Shown here: one piece after another, positions 1 to 7,419 of the stretch
Layout of the letters: each line of letters begins with the position of its first letter
Position numbering within the stretch: the stretch's first letter is position 1
DNA from: Stigmatella erecta
GTDB lineage: Bacteria > Myxococcota > Myxococcia > Myxococcales > Myxococcaceae
DNA length: 64,000 nucleotides
Direction of reading: 5' to 3'
Assembly: GCF_900111745.1 (NCBI RefSeq)
Contig: NZ_FOIJ01000019.1
Coordinates: 101,532-165,531, forward strand
Translations under genes and position numbers: made by a program
The notes under the pieces: generated by a model
Told to the model about the DNA's origin: nothing
The model's database searches: none
What the model saw: only the letters and a program-made list of their open reading frames with translations

Positions 1-356
1 TGGCCGGTGATGGCCTCGTTGAGGAACTGGCCGCTGCCGAGCGCCACCCAGGCCCGCCCCGGGAACATCTCGCCCAGGGTGCCCAGCGCCTGCGCGATGA
101 GCGCGGGGTGGTAGCGCTGGCCCGGTGCGTTCACCGCCCCCATGGAGAGCCGCGTGACGGCGAGCGCCGCGCCCATGAAGGACCAGACGAAGCCGCTCTG
201 TCCCTGGGCCTCCGTCCAGGGGTGGAAGTGGTCGGAGTTGAGGAGGGCTTGGAAGCCTGCCTCCTCCGCCTTTCGCACCAGGCCGAGCAACTCGCTGGGG
301 GGAAACTGTTCGTGGGAGGCGTGGTAGCCGACCTGCAGTCTGGGGACGCCGTTCAT
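1..356 (-). CDS. LLM-class flavin-dependent oxidoreductase, N-terminal part (runs off left edge)
   Basis: Only the first 118 codons are in the window; the gene continues beyond the left edge. Visible is the start of a luciferase-like monooxygenase TIM barrel: GYHASHEQF at residues 10-18, SDHFHPW at 41-47, PGQRYHPALIAQA at 78-90 and MFPGRAWVALGSG at 97-109. These motifs and their spacing fit the TIGR03885 subgroup of LLM-class oxidoreductases. Family members use FMN or F420; the substrate of this subgroup is not known to me. The ATG start is at 356, divergent from the next gene with about 80 bp between. The family call is firm; the reaction is not. Confidence 0.85.
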   Translation of the reverse strand, partial: MNGVPRLQVGYHASHEQFPPSELLGLVRKAEEAGFQALLNSDHFHPWTEAQGQSGFVWSFMGAALAVTRLSMGAVNAPGQRYHPALIAQALGTLGEMFPGRAWVALGSGQFLNEAITG

Positions 357-438
357 CGCCGGGCATCTAAGCGGGAAGAACGGGCTCCGGGTACACTGTC
401 CTTCCGTGCGTTCTCCGTCCGCTGACTGGCCAACACCC

Positions 439-840
439 ATGGGACTGAATCTGTTGTACGCGAGCGAACACCTGGACCTTCACCACGCGGACTCGGAGCG
501 GTGGCTCTACGCCGACTGGAAGGGGTACCTGTCCGTCGACATGGTGAAGGGCGGCTGCGAGGAGATGCTGCGCTACCTCACCCGGCTGAAGCTGGCCAAG
601 GTGTTGAACGACAACTCCCACATGACGGGCGCCTGGATCGGGGCCGCCGACTGGCTGGCGAAAGAGTGGTTTCCGAGGATGCGGCAGGCCGGCCTGCGCC
701 ACTTCGCCTGGGTCCCGTCTCCCTATCCGCTGAGCCGCCTCGCCGCGCTCACGGCCCTGCGACAGGCCGTCCTGGGCCCCGCCGAGCTGTTCGGCACCGT
801 CGAGGCCGCCGCCGCCTGGCTGCGGGTACAGCCGTTCTGA
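439..840 (+). CDS. STAS/SEC14-like domain protein
   Basis: A single-domain cytoplasmic protein of 133 residues with no signal peptide or membrane segment. It has the alternating strand/helix pattern of the SpoIIAA-like STAS fold: a YADWKGYLSVDMVKGG strand-helix near the N-terminus, then KVLNDNSHMTGAW in the middle, then AADWLAKEWFPRMRQAGLRHFAWV. The VLNDN(S/T)-x-M-x-G block is typical of STAS/SEC14-like proteins found in myxobacteria and Bacteroidetes. The function is unknown; SpoIIAA-like folds usually bind partner proteins or small ligands. I use the ATG at 439; a GTG at 406 in the same frame would add 11 residues. It converges with the next gene, 19 bp away. Confidence 0.7.
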   Translation: MGLNLLYASEHLDLHHADSERWLYADWKGYLSVDMVKGGCEEMLRYLTRLKLAKVLNDNSHMTGAWIGAADWLAKEWFPRMRQAGLRHFAWVPSPYPLSRLAALTALRQAVLGPAELFGTVEAAAAWLRVQPF

Positions 841-859
841 GGCGGCCGGGCCCCCGGCT

Positions 860-1543
860 TCACTCCAGCAGGTGGGAGGCCGCGGTCTTGAACAGCCAGG
901 TGATGCCCATCGAGACCGCATCCGCCATCACGTCCTCGTTGCCCGTGAGGTAGATGCCCAGGGCGGGGGCGAGCGCCGGGCTGGCCCGGGCCAGCTCGAT
1001 GTCGAAGGGCGCGGCCCCTGCGGGCGCGCAGCTGCCGCAGTACAGCTTGTTGTCATAGGTGAAGGTGTGCTTGAGCAGCTGCTTGCGCTGGCACGCGGAG
1101 CAGGGGGCCTTCTTGAGCGTCTTCAGCAACTCCTGCGTCGTCACCACCGGCTTGCGGGGGCGGTTCTCCGCGGCGATCTGTTGCAGCCGCTCCAGCCCGC
1201 TGGAGTCCAGCGCCATGCCGTTGCAGCTGGGGCAGATGTCCATCCGGAGGCCGTGCACCTTGGCCACCGCCAGCGGCGCGGTGCCGCACGGCGGGCAGGC
1301 GGGCGCGTCATGCCCGCAGCGCGGGCACTGGGCCACGTAGGACAATGACGCGTTGCAGTGCTTGCACTGTCCGGGTTTGCCCTTCGTCCGCTGGGCGAGC
1401 ACGGAGGCCGCCTCGGTGCCCACCAGGTTCACCAGGCTCTCCCCCTCGAACCAGAGCGAGGCGCACTTGGTGCACTTCTCCCGGGGCAAGCCATTGGTAA
1501 AGGTGGGGGACATCTTTCCAAAGCAGAACGGGCAGGGATTCAT
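860..1543 (-). CDS. multi-zinc-ribbon (zf-TFIIB-like) protein
   Basis: A 227-residue cytoplasmic protein carrying about seven CxxC knuckles: PCPFC at the N-terminus, then CTKC, CKHC, CPRC, CPPC, CPSC, CSAC and CGSC. The first pair, followed by REKCTKCASLWFEGESL, and the CPSCNGMALDSSGLERL segment are of the zf-TFIIB type: a Zn ribbon followed by a short helix with a W or M plus leucine. Such proteins are frequent in myxobacteria, have no assigned reaction and probably act through protein or nucleic-acid contacts. The C-terminal 60 residues lack cysteines and are unassigned. The start ATG is at 1543, and the gene is divergent from the Ser/Thr kinase with a 76-bp shared promoter region. Confidence 0.7.
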   Translation of the reverse strand: MNPCPFCFGKMSPTFTNGLPREKCTKCASLWFEGESLVNLVGTEAASVLAQRTKGKPGQCKHCNASLSYVAQCPRCGHDAPACPPCGTAPLAVAKVHGLRMDICPSCNGMALDSSGLERLQQIAAENRPRKPVVTTQELLKTLKKAPCSACQRKQLLKHTFTYDNKLYCGSCAPAGAAPFDIELARASPALAPALGIYLTGNEDVMADAVSMGITWLFKTAASHLLE

Positions 1544-1619
1544 GGGGGCTCCGCGGGGGGCCCGTGAAGTCTAGCCCAGGTGCGGCCCCGCGGCCTCCTG
1601 CTGCTAGACTGAGCCCACC

Positions 1620-3233
1620 TTGAGCGACGGCACCGTCACCCCTTTCGGCAAGTACGAGCTGCTCGAACGCCTGGGCGCCGGAGGGATGGCGGTGGTCTAC
1701 CGGGCCCGCTACACCGCCGCGCCGGGCATCTCCAAGCCCGTGGTCATCAAGCGCGTGCTGGGCCACTACGCGGAGGATCCCGCCTTCGTGGAGATGTTCG
1801 TCCACGAGGCGCGCATCTCCGTGGGGCTCAATCACGGCAACATCGTGCAGGTCTTCGACTTCGGGCAGGTGGGGGACGAGTACTTCCTGGCCATGGAGCT
1901 GGTCGACGGGCAGCCGCTCTCCCGCCTGCTCAAGAAGGCCGAGGCCCTGGGGCTGGCGCAGCTGCCCCCGCCGCTGGCGGTGAATATCGCCATCGAGATG
2001 TGCAAGGGCTTGCACCATGCCCACACGCGCACGGATGAGCGGGGGCGCCCCCTGGGGCTCGTGCACCGGGACATCTCTCCGGACAACGTGCTCGTCAGCT
2101 ACGAGGGCGAGGTGAAGATCTCCGACTTCGGCATCGCCAAGGCCCAGCTCGCGGGCCGGCCGGTGACGGAGTCCGGCGTGGTGAAGGGCAAGTTCCGCTA
2201 CCTCTCGCCGGAGCAGGCGTGCGCGGAGAAGGAGCTCGACGCGCGCTCGGACGTCTACGCCGTGGGGGTGGTGCTCTACCGCATGCTCTGCGGCCGGCTG
2301 CCCACCGAGGGCCACGAGTACGCCGTCATGCACCGCATCGTCGAGGGGCGGCTCACCCCGCCGCGCGAGCTCAACCCCGGCCTGGAGGAAGAGCTCGTGC
2401 AGATCCTCCAGGAGGCGCTGGCCACCGACCGCGAGGCCCGCATTCCGGACATGGAGGCCCTGCACCTGCGGCTCTCCCAGTGGACGGCGGCCATGGCGCC
2501 GATGTTTCCCGTCCATACCCTGAAGCACCTGACGGCCCTGCTGTGCGAGGACGAGCTGACGGCGCGGGGCCGGCCGCCCCAGCTGCCGCCGAAGTTCCGG
2601 GAGCAGGTGGCCCGGTGGAGCTCCCAGCAGCAGCGCAAGCCCCGCCCCCCGCAGGAGCCGCCCACGCCGTGGCCCGGCACCCCGGCGGCTGGCAGCGCGC
2701 GCCCGGAGACGGCCTCCGAGGCGACGCGGCCGGTCCGGCGGGTGGCCCGGGCGGAGCCCCGGAAGGCGTGGGGCCGGCCCGAAGGGGCACTCGACGGCGA
2801 GACCCGGGAGCTGGCCCCCGTGGTCCGGGAGGCCCCGGGCCGGAGGGCTTCCCCGGCCGCGAGCGCCGTCGCCCCGCCGGATGGCTACGCGAAGGCGGTG
2901 GGCGTGCTGATGAATCTGCCCCACTGGCGCCTGCTCGCCGCGGGCGCCGTGCTGGCGGTGATGCTCTTCAAGATCGCCGTGGCGTATTTCGGGTGGGGGA
3001 CGCCCCCGCTGGTGATCCGCTCGGATCCGCCGGGCGCGCTGGTGAGCGTGGACCACACGTTCAAGGGCACAACGCCCCTGGAGCTTCCGGACGTCTCACG
3101 CGGCGAGCCGCACACGCTGGAGCTGACCCGGCAGGGGATGAAGGTGTGGTCCCGCCGCTTCGAGCCCGGCACGTTGTCCGAGCGGCTCGACGTCACGTTG
3201 GAGCCGGTGAACCCGCTCCAGCGGGGGCCTTGA
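1620..3233 (+). CDS. Ser/Thr protein kinase with C-terminal PEGA domain
   Basis: A Hanks-type kinase of 537 residues. The kinase domain (about 12-275) has the G-loop GAGGMAVVYRA, catalytic lysine K44 (VVIK), HRDISPDN in the catalytic loop, DFGIAKA, and an APE-equivalent region YLSPEQ. All key residues are present, so it should be active. A Pro/Arg-rich linker (about 310-430) leads to one membrane helix (about 435-458) and a PEGA-type domain (IRSDPPGALVSVD...GTTPLELP) outside the membrane. This gives a cytoplasmic kinase with an external sensor or wall-binding tail, a common myxobacterial layout. Translation appears to begin at TTG 1620; no in-frame ATG lies before the G-loop. The stop is 2 bp from the convergent gene. 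Confidence 0.93.
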   Translation: MSDGTVTPFGKYELLERLGAGGMAVVYRARYTAAPGISKPVVIKRVLGHYAEDPAFVEMFVHEARISVGLNHGNIVQVFDFGQVGDEYFLAMELVDGQPLSRLLKKAEALGLAQLPPPLAVNIAIEMCKGLHHAHTRTDERGRPLGLVHRDISPDNVLVSYEGEVKISDFGIAKAQLAGRPVTESGVVKGKFRYLSPEQACAEKELDARSDVYAVGVVLYRMLCGRLPTEGHEYAVMHRIVEGRLTPPRELNPGLEEELVQILQEALATDREARIPDMEALHLRLSQWTAAMAPMFPVHTLKHLTALLCEDELTARGRPPQLPPKFREQVARWSSQQQRKPRPPQEPPTPWPGTPAAGSARPETASEATRPVRRVARAEPRKAWGRPEGALDGETRELAPVVREAPGRRASPAASAVAPPDGYAKAVGVLMNLPHWRLLAAGAVLAVMLFKIAVAYFGWGTPPLVIRSDPPGALVSVDHTFKGTTPLELPDVSRGEPHTLELTRQGMKVWSRRFEPGTLSERLDVTLEPVNPLQRGP

Positions 3234-3235
3234 GG

Positions 3236-3490
3236 TTAGGCCCCGTCGCGCGCGAGCTGCTCCTGGATGGCGCGCAGCAGCGCCTCGTCCGGGAGCCCTT
3301 TCTCCCAGTGGCCGGGCAGCTCCACCCGCACCGACTTGGCGCCCCCGCTGGGGGTGCAGACGACGTGGAAGCGGTTCCCGGCGCCCTCGACGCGCGCCGC
3401 CTCGGTCTTCTCCGCGTCCTTGCCCAGCCCCGCGAAGGCCTGGATGCAGCTCCACCGGATCCCTTCCGCGTCCGTTACCTCCCGAGGCAT
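3236..3490 (-). CDS. small conserved-looking protein, unknown function
   Basis: An 84-residue protein starting at ATG 3490 (MPREVTDAEG). It is soluble, with no signal peptide. It reads like a small beta-rich domain (IRWSCIQAFAGLG, then NRFHVVCTPSGGAKSVRVELPGHW) followed by a C-terminal helix (DEALLRAIQEQL). The pattern of conserved aromatic and charged positions, and the lack of a competing frame, support it as real. I cannot assign a family with certainty. It is convergent with the Ser/Thr kinase (2 bp apart) and lies upstream of, and divergent to, the iron-regulated tonB-type gene. Confidence 0.6.
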   Translation of the reverse strand: MPREVTDAEGIRWSCIQAFAGLGKDAEKTEAARVEGAGNRFHVVCTPSGGAKSVRVELPGHWEKGLPDEALLRAIQEQLARDGA

Positions 3491-3624
3491 GCCGTGCTCC
3501 CCACTCTCATGATTTCCTTCTCAGGTAGGGCCCGCCGCGGGCGTCATCATCTGGACGCGTGTTCAGACGGTTCCCGAGAGGGGGCGGAGGAAGGCGCGCG
3601 GCCTTTGGGTTCGAGCCCCTCGGA

Positions 3625-3653
3625 TTGACGCTCCCAGTCACGTGGGATATGGC
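3625..3653 (+). promoter_or_regulatory. candidate sigma-70 promoter of the TonB/PepSY operon
   Basis: TTGACG (3625-3630), a 17-bp spacer and TATGGC (3648-3653). The -35 matches 5 of 6 and the -10 matches 3 of 6. The predicted transcription start near 3660 places the Fur-type palindrome at 3670-3684 just downstream, where a bound repressor would block initiation or elongation. Confidence 0.45.
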
Positions 3654-3669
3654 TCGTGTGAACCGTAAA

Positions 3670-3684
3670 TGAGAATGATTCTCA
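3670..3684 (+). promoter_or_regulatory. Fur box, perfect 7-1-7 palindrome
   Basis: TGAGAAT-G-ATTCTCA is a perfect inverted repeat matching the 7-1-7 Fur consensus TGATAAT-n-ATTATCA at 12 of 14 arm positions. It sits 8 bp before the preferred start codon of a TonB-type gene, which is followed by a PepSY iron-uptake membrane protein, so iron-dependent repression is the natural reading. The same bases contain an ATG (3669) in the gene's frame, but translation probably begins at 3693, outside the operator. Confidence 0.75.
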
Positions 3685-3692
3685 GTCGTAGC

Positions 3693-4502
3693 ATGGAACT
3701 GCACGCGCCCGGCCCTGGCGAAGTCCAGGAGGCCTCGGCCCGCGAGCGGCTCTTCCGCATGGGGGAGCCGTCCCGGGGCGAGCGCGAGCGGTGGGGCTGG
3801 GCGTTGGTTCTCGCGGTGCTCGTTCATGGGGCGGGGGTGGGGCTCTGGTTGATGATGCCCGCCGAGGCCCGGCAGGTGGCTCCGCCCGAGGCTCCGCCCG
3901 AGCTGGTGTTCATGCAGTTCGCGCCGCCGCCGGCCGCCAGCGCCCCGGCCCCGCAGCCGGTGCAGGCCGAGCGGGTGAAGCCGCGCACGAAGGTGCTCAC
4001 CCCGCAGCCGGTGATCCCCCGGACCATTCCGCAGGAGCCTCCCAAGGAAGTGCCCGTCGAGGCGCCCGTGGAGCCCGAGCCCGCCGTGGCCGCGCCGGAG
4101 GTGGCCGCCGAGGCGGCGCCCGTGGCGGACAGCGCCGGCGTGACCGGGGGTGTGGCGGGGGGCGTGGTGAATGGCCAGGAGGGTGGGCTCGTGGGCGCCA
4201 CCGGAGACGCGCTGCAGTTGAAGCAGGTGGCGCGCGCCCCAGGGGTGCTCCAGCAGGTGCCTCCCCGCTATCCCCGGGCCGCCCGGAGCGAGGGCATCGA
4301 GGGGCTCGTCCTGGTGCGCGTCATCATTGGTACCGATGGGCGCATCGAGCCTGGCAGCATGCAGGTTCTCCGCTCCGTGGCCGCGCTCGACGAGGCGGCC
4401 CTGGCCGCCGTCAGTCAGTGGCGCTTCTCGCCCGCCCTGGGCCACCAGGGCAAGCCCGTGCGCGTCATCGTCGAGATCCCCATTCAGTTCTCCCTGAAGT
4501 GA
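3693..4502 (+). CDS. energy transducer TonB family protein
   Basis: A 269-residue protein from the ATG at 3693; an ATG eight codons earlier overlaps the Fur palindrome and is less likely. After a short cytoplasmic segment there is one signal-anchor helix (WALVLAVLVHGAGVGLWLMM, about residues 35-54). A long Pro/Ala/Glu-rich periplasmic spacer (about 60-160) follows, then a TonB C-terminal domain (about 180-269) with PRYPRAARSEGIEGLVLVRV and QWRFSPALGHQGKPV. It would couple the proton gradient to an outer-membrane receptor; no receptor or ExbBD is encoded nearby. The PepSY gene starts 44 bp downstream, and both are probably iron-repressed. Confidence 0.9.
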   Translation: MELHAPGPGEVQEASARERLFRMGEPSRGERERWGWALVLAVLVHGAGVGLWLMMPAEARQVAPPEAPPELVFMQFAPPPAASAPAPQPVQAERVKPRTKVLTPQPVIPRTIPQEPPKEVPVEAPVEPEPAVAAPEVAAEAAPVADSAGVTGGVAGGVVNGQEGGLVGATGDALQLKQVARAPGVLQQVPPRYPRAARSEGIEGLVLVRVIIGTDGRIEPGSMQVLRSVAALDEAALAAVSQWRFSPALGHQGKPVRVIVEIPIQFSLK

Positions 4503-4546
4503 AGCGCGCGGGCTGGGCTCACCGCCCCAGCCGCGCATGAGCCGCC

Positions 4547-5737
4547 ATGCGCCTCAGCGTCCGTTCCTTCCTGTTCTGGCCCCACCTCGTCGCGGGCCTT
4601 CTCGCCGGGCTCATCATCGGCGTCATGTGCTTCACGGGCGTCGCGCTCGCCTTCGAGCATCAGATCCTCGACTGGGCGGATCAGCAGGCGCGGCAGGTGG
4701 CCGTGCCCTCGCCGGGCGCGCCCCGCCTGCCCATGGATGCGCTGGTCTCCCGCGTGCGCGCCGCCCGCCCCGAGACGCCGCCCTCGGCGGTGACGGAGTA
4801 CCCCGAGCCCACCCTGGCGGTGATGGTGAGCACCGGCCGGGGGATGGGCGTCTATGTGAATCCCTACACGGGCGAGGTGCGCGACTGGGGCGCCCCGGGC
4901 TGGCGCGCGTTCCTTCAGACGATGGAGTCCTGGCACCGGTGGCTGGGCACGGAAGGCGACAGCCGCCCCATCGGCAAGGCCCTCACCGGCGCGAGCAATG
5001 CCCTGTTCCTGTTCCTGGGCGTGACGGGCCTCTACCTGTGGATGCCGCGCAAGTGGACGCGGCGCCTCCTGCGGCCGTCGATCTGGTACCGGCGCGGGCT
5101 CAAGGGCAAGGCGCGCGACTGGAACTGGCACAACGTCACCGGCTTCTGGCTGCTGCCCGTGCTCATCGTCCTGACGGCCACGGGCATGGTCATCTCCTAC
5201 AAGGGGATTTCGGATCTTGTCTTCACGTTGGCCGGGGAGACGCCGCCCGCCACCGGGGGGCCTCCGCCTGGACGCCCCGTTCAGGTGCCCGTGCCGCCGC
5301 CGGACAGCGCGCCCGTGGCCCTCGAGGCGGCCTTCGCCCAGGCCCGCAAGCAGCTTCCCGCCTGGGAGAGCATCAACCTGAGGCTGGGAGGCGGTGGGGG
5401 GAAGAAGGGCGCAGGGGAAGGGCTCTCCGCCCTGACCTTCGCCATCCGTGAGCCGGAGGGCTGGCCCCCCTTCGCGGCGACGCAGGTGTTCGTGGATCCC
5501 TACACCGCCCAGGTGCTGCGCCAGGATGCCTTCGCGGATCTCTCCACCGGCAACCGGGTGCGCCGGTGGCTGCGCTTCCTGCACACGGGCGAGGCGCTGG
5601 GCCTCCCCGGCCAGTTCATCGCCGCCCTCGCCTCGCTGGGTGGCCTGCTCCTCGTGTGGACCGGCTTCGCCCTGTCCTGGCGCCGCTTCTTCCCGGCCAA
5701 GCGCCCGGTGTCCGAGCAGGGCGGAACCACGCCCTAG
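4547..5737 (+). CDS. PepSY-associated TM helix membrane protein (iron-regulated, PiuB-like)
   Basis: A 396-residue integral membrane protein of the PepSY_TM family. Four hydrophobic spans are seen: about 12-35 (LVAGLLAGLIIGVMCFTGVA), about 145-165, about 200-222 (WLLPVLIVLTATGMVISY) and about 355-378. The soluble parts contain MESWHRWLGT, the conserved WxxxxHRWL motif, and a GKARDWNWHNVTGFW motif near the third helix. RWLRFLHTGEALGLPGQ before the last helix is also typical. Family members accompany siderophore uptake and may reduce ferric complexes at the inner membrane. It lies 44 bp behind the TonB-type gene and shares its Fur box. Confidence 0.9.
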   Translation: MRLSVRSFLFWPHLVAGLLAGLIIGVMCFTGVALAFEHQILDWADQQARQVAVPSPGAPRLPMDALVSRVRAARPETPPSAVTEYPEPTLAVMVSTGRGMGVYVNPYTGEVRDWGAPGWRAFLQTMESWHRWLGTEGDSRPIGKALTGASNALFLFLGVTGLYLWMPRKWTRRLLRPSIWYRRGLKGKARDWNWHNVTGFWLLPVLIVLTATGMVISYKGISDLVFTLAGETPPATGGPPPGRPVQVPVPPPDSAPVALEAAFAQARKQLPAWESINLRLGGGGGKKGAGEGLSALTFAIREPEGWPPFAATQVFVDPYTAQVLRQDAFADLSTGNRVRRWLRFLHTGEALGLPGQFIAALASLGGLLLVWTGFALSWRRFFPAKRPVSEQGGTTP

Positions 5738-5812
5738 GTCTCTCTCTCCCTGAGTCAGCCGGTCCGGGGGCTCAAGGACGACAGCTGCGCCTCCTGCGGC
5801 TCGGGGGGCCGG

Positions 5813-7057
5813 CTAGCGCCAGAAGCCCAGCGAGAAGCCGACGTTGGTGTAGCGCCGGGCCAGGTCGAACGAGGTGCTGAAGGACCAGTCTTGCCAGTAG
5901 CGGAAGAGGAACAGCTCGAAGCCCCCGGTGAGGTGCGGCCGGGGCGCCTGGCCCTCGAAGGGCGAGGGCTCCACGAAGAGCCCCAGCCGCGTGCGCACCC
6001 GCCCGGGCCACGAGTCGTGCTCGGCCCCCACGCGCGGCTGGAGCAGCATCGCGCTGCCCACGTTCTCCGGCTGCTCGTCGAAGGAGGCCACCGAGCGCAG
6101 CGCCACCGCGCGCTCCACGCTGGAGATGAAGTCCACCTGGCCCGAGACGAGCAACGTGCCCGTGGGCATGTCCTGCAGTTCCTCGGGCGGCACGTTCAGC
6201 TCGCCGTTCTCCAGGAACTGCCGCCGCGCCGCCGGGGACAGCCGGTTGTAGCGCTCCGCCCCCTCGCCGAAGCGCCGGCTCACCCCCACGGAGAGCACCG
6301 CCGGCGACACCACCCCCGAGTAGATGGGGCGGCCCCCCAGCACCGGCAGCTGGCCGTCCGCCCGCTGCCAGGTGCCCACCACCTCCGGCCGCACCGCGAT
6401 GCCGATCCGGTACGGGCGCCCGTGCGGCCGGAACAGCAGATCCAACGACAGCCCCGTGCCCCCGTAGCGCCACTCCTCTGCGCCCTGGGAGAGCGTGGCC
6501 TGCCCCGCGTAGAGCCCCATCGAGACGATGAAGTCGTCCTGGCCGAACGCCACCGCCCCCGCCAGCGCCGAGTGCGTGACGGACACCTGGATGTAGTCCT
6601 GCGAGCGGCACTCCGGCGTGGCGCAGTAGCTCACCGAGCGCGTGCGCAGGAACGTGCCCACGCCGAACTGCTTGTACTGGAGCAGGAGCCCCAGCAGGTA
6701 CTGGCGGCTCCGGGGCGCCAGGTCCGCCAGCCCGTCGTTGTCCAGGTCCTGCCGCCGCCGGTTGGACAGCGGCACGTCCAGCAGCGAGAAGGTGACGCCC
6801 ACGTCCCAGTCCCGCTCCAGCCCCGGCGCCCGGTGCGCCAGCGCCGCCAGGTTGCCGGCGAACCCCGCCGTCCCCTCGGCGATCCCCGCGAAGGCGCCCC
6901 CCATCGCCACCATGCGCGTGGAGCCCATCAGCACCCCGGGGTTCAGGTACAGCCGCTCCGGCCGGGGCTCGGGCTCCGGGGCGGGCACGTCCTGGGCCTC
7001 GGCGGCCAGGGCGGTGGCGAGCACGGCGAGGCATCCCAGCAAAGGCATCCGGCGCAT
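5813..7057 (-). CDS. secreted outer-membrane beta-barrel-like protein, unknown function
   Basis: A 414-residue protein with a clean signal peptide (MRRMPLLGCLAVLATALAAEAQ). The mature protein begins with a PEPEPRPE stretch, then PGVLMGSTRMVAMGGAFAGIAEG. This opening is typical of outer-membrane proteins of the UPF0164/PorV-like kind, where a glycine-rich N-terminal plug precedes beta strands. The rest alternates short amphipathic strands and ends with FSTSFDLARRYTNVGFSLGFWR, with aromatic C-terminal residues as in barrel proteins. Function unknown. It is the last gene of the leftward glpK run, 18 bp after the pterin dehydratase. Confidence 0.7.
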   Translation of the reverse strand: MRRMPLLGCLAVLATALAAEAQDVPAPEPEPRPERLYLNPGVLMGSTRMVAMGGAFAGIAEGTAGFAGNLAALAHRAPGLERDWDVGVTFSLLDVPLSNRRRQDLDNDGLADLAPRSRQYLLGLLLQYKQFGVGTFLRTRSVSYCATPECRSQDYIQVSVTHSALAGAVAFGQDDFIVSMGLYAGQATLSQGAEEWRYGGTGLSLDLLFRPHGRPYRIGIAVRPEVVGTWQRADGQLPVLGGRPIYSGVVSPAVLSVGVSRRFGEGAERYNRLSPAARRQFLENGELNVPPEELQDMPTGTLLVSGQVDFISSVERAVALRSVASFDEQPENVGSAMLLQPRVGAEHDSWPGRVRTRLGLFVEPSPFEGQAPRPHLTGGFELFLFRYWQDWSFSTSFDLARRYTNVGFSLGFWR

Positions 7058-7075
7058 GGGGGCATCTCCGGGCCG

Positions 7076-7384
7076 CTACTGGCCCGAGGTCTCCTTGAAG
7101 AGGCGGTCCGCCTCGGCCGCCAGGTTCGTGTCCCGCGACGTGAGCCCTCCCGCGTCATGCGTGACGAGCGCCAGCGTCACCTTGCGCCAGCGGATGTCGA
7201 TGTCCGGGTGGTGGTCCGCGCGCTCCGCGGCCTGGCCCACCCGCTCCACGAAGGCAATGCCCGTGAGGAACGCCGGGAACGCGTAGGTGCGGCGGAGCAT
7301 GCCCCCCTCATGCGTCCACCCGGGGTGGCCGGTGAGGAAGGACTGGAGGGCTTCGGCGGTCAACAGCGTGCGGTCGGGAGGCAT
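7076..7384 (-). CDS. phhB: 4a-hydroxytetrahydrobiopterin dehydratase (PCD/DCoH family)
   Basis: A 102-residue protein covering the whole pterin-4a-carbinolamine dehydratase fold. The signature ERADHHPDIDIRWRKVTL, followed by THDAGGLTSRD, contains the catalytic HHPD and the second histidine THDAGGLT. It dehydrates 4a-hydroxy-tetrahydropterin to quinonoid dihydropterin during recycling for aromatic amino-acid hydroxylases; no hydroxylase gene is present in this window. ATG at 7384. It lies between a lipoprotein gene (35 bp upstream) and the outer-membrane protein gene (18 bp downstream), with no obvious shared pathway. Confidence 0.93.
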   Translation of the reverse strand: MPPDRTLLTAEALQSFLTGHPGWTHEGGMLRRTYAFPAFLTGIAFVERVGQAAERADHHPDIDIRWRKVTLALVTHDAGGLTSRDTNLAAEADRLFKETSGQ

Positions 7385-7419
7385 GGCAGGGGCTCCTGGG
7401 AGAGGGGGAAGGGACAGCG

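Noticed and set aside
3612..3626. GGGTTCGAGCCC-like sequence resembling a tRNA T-arm
   Set aside because: No acceptor stem, anticodon arm or D-arm can be found at the right distance on either strand.
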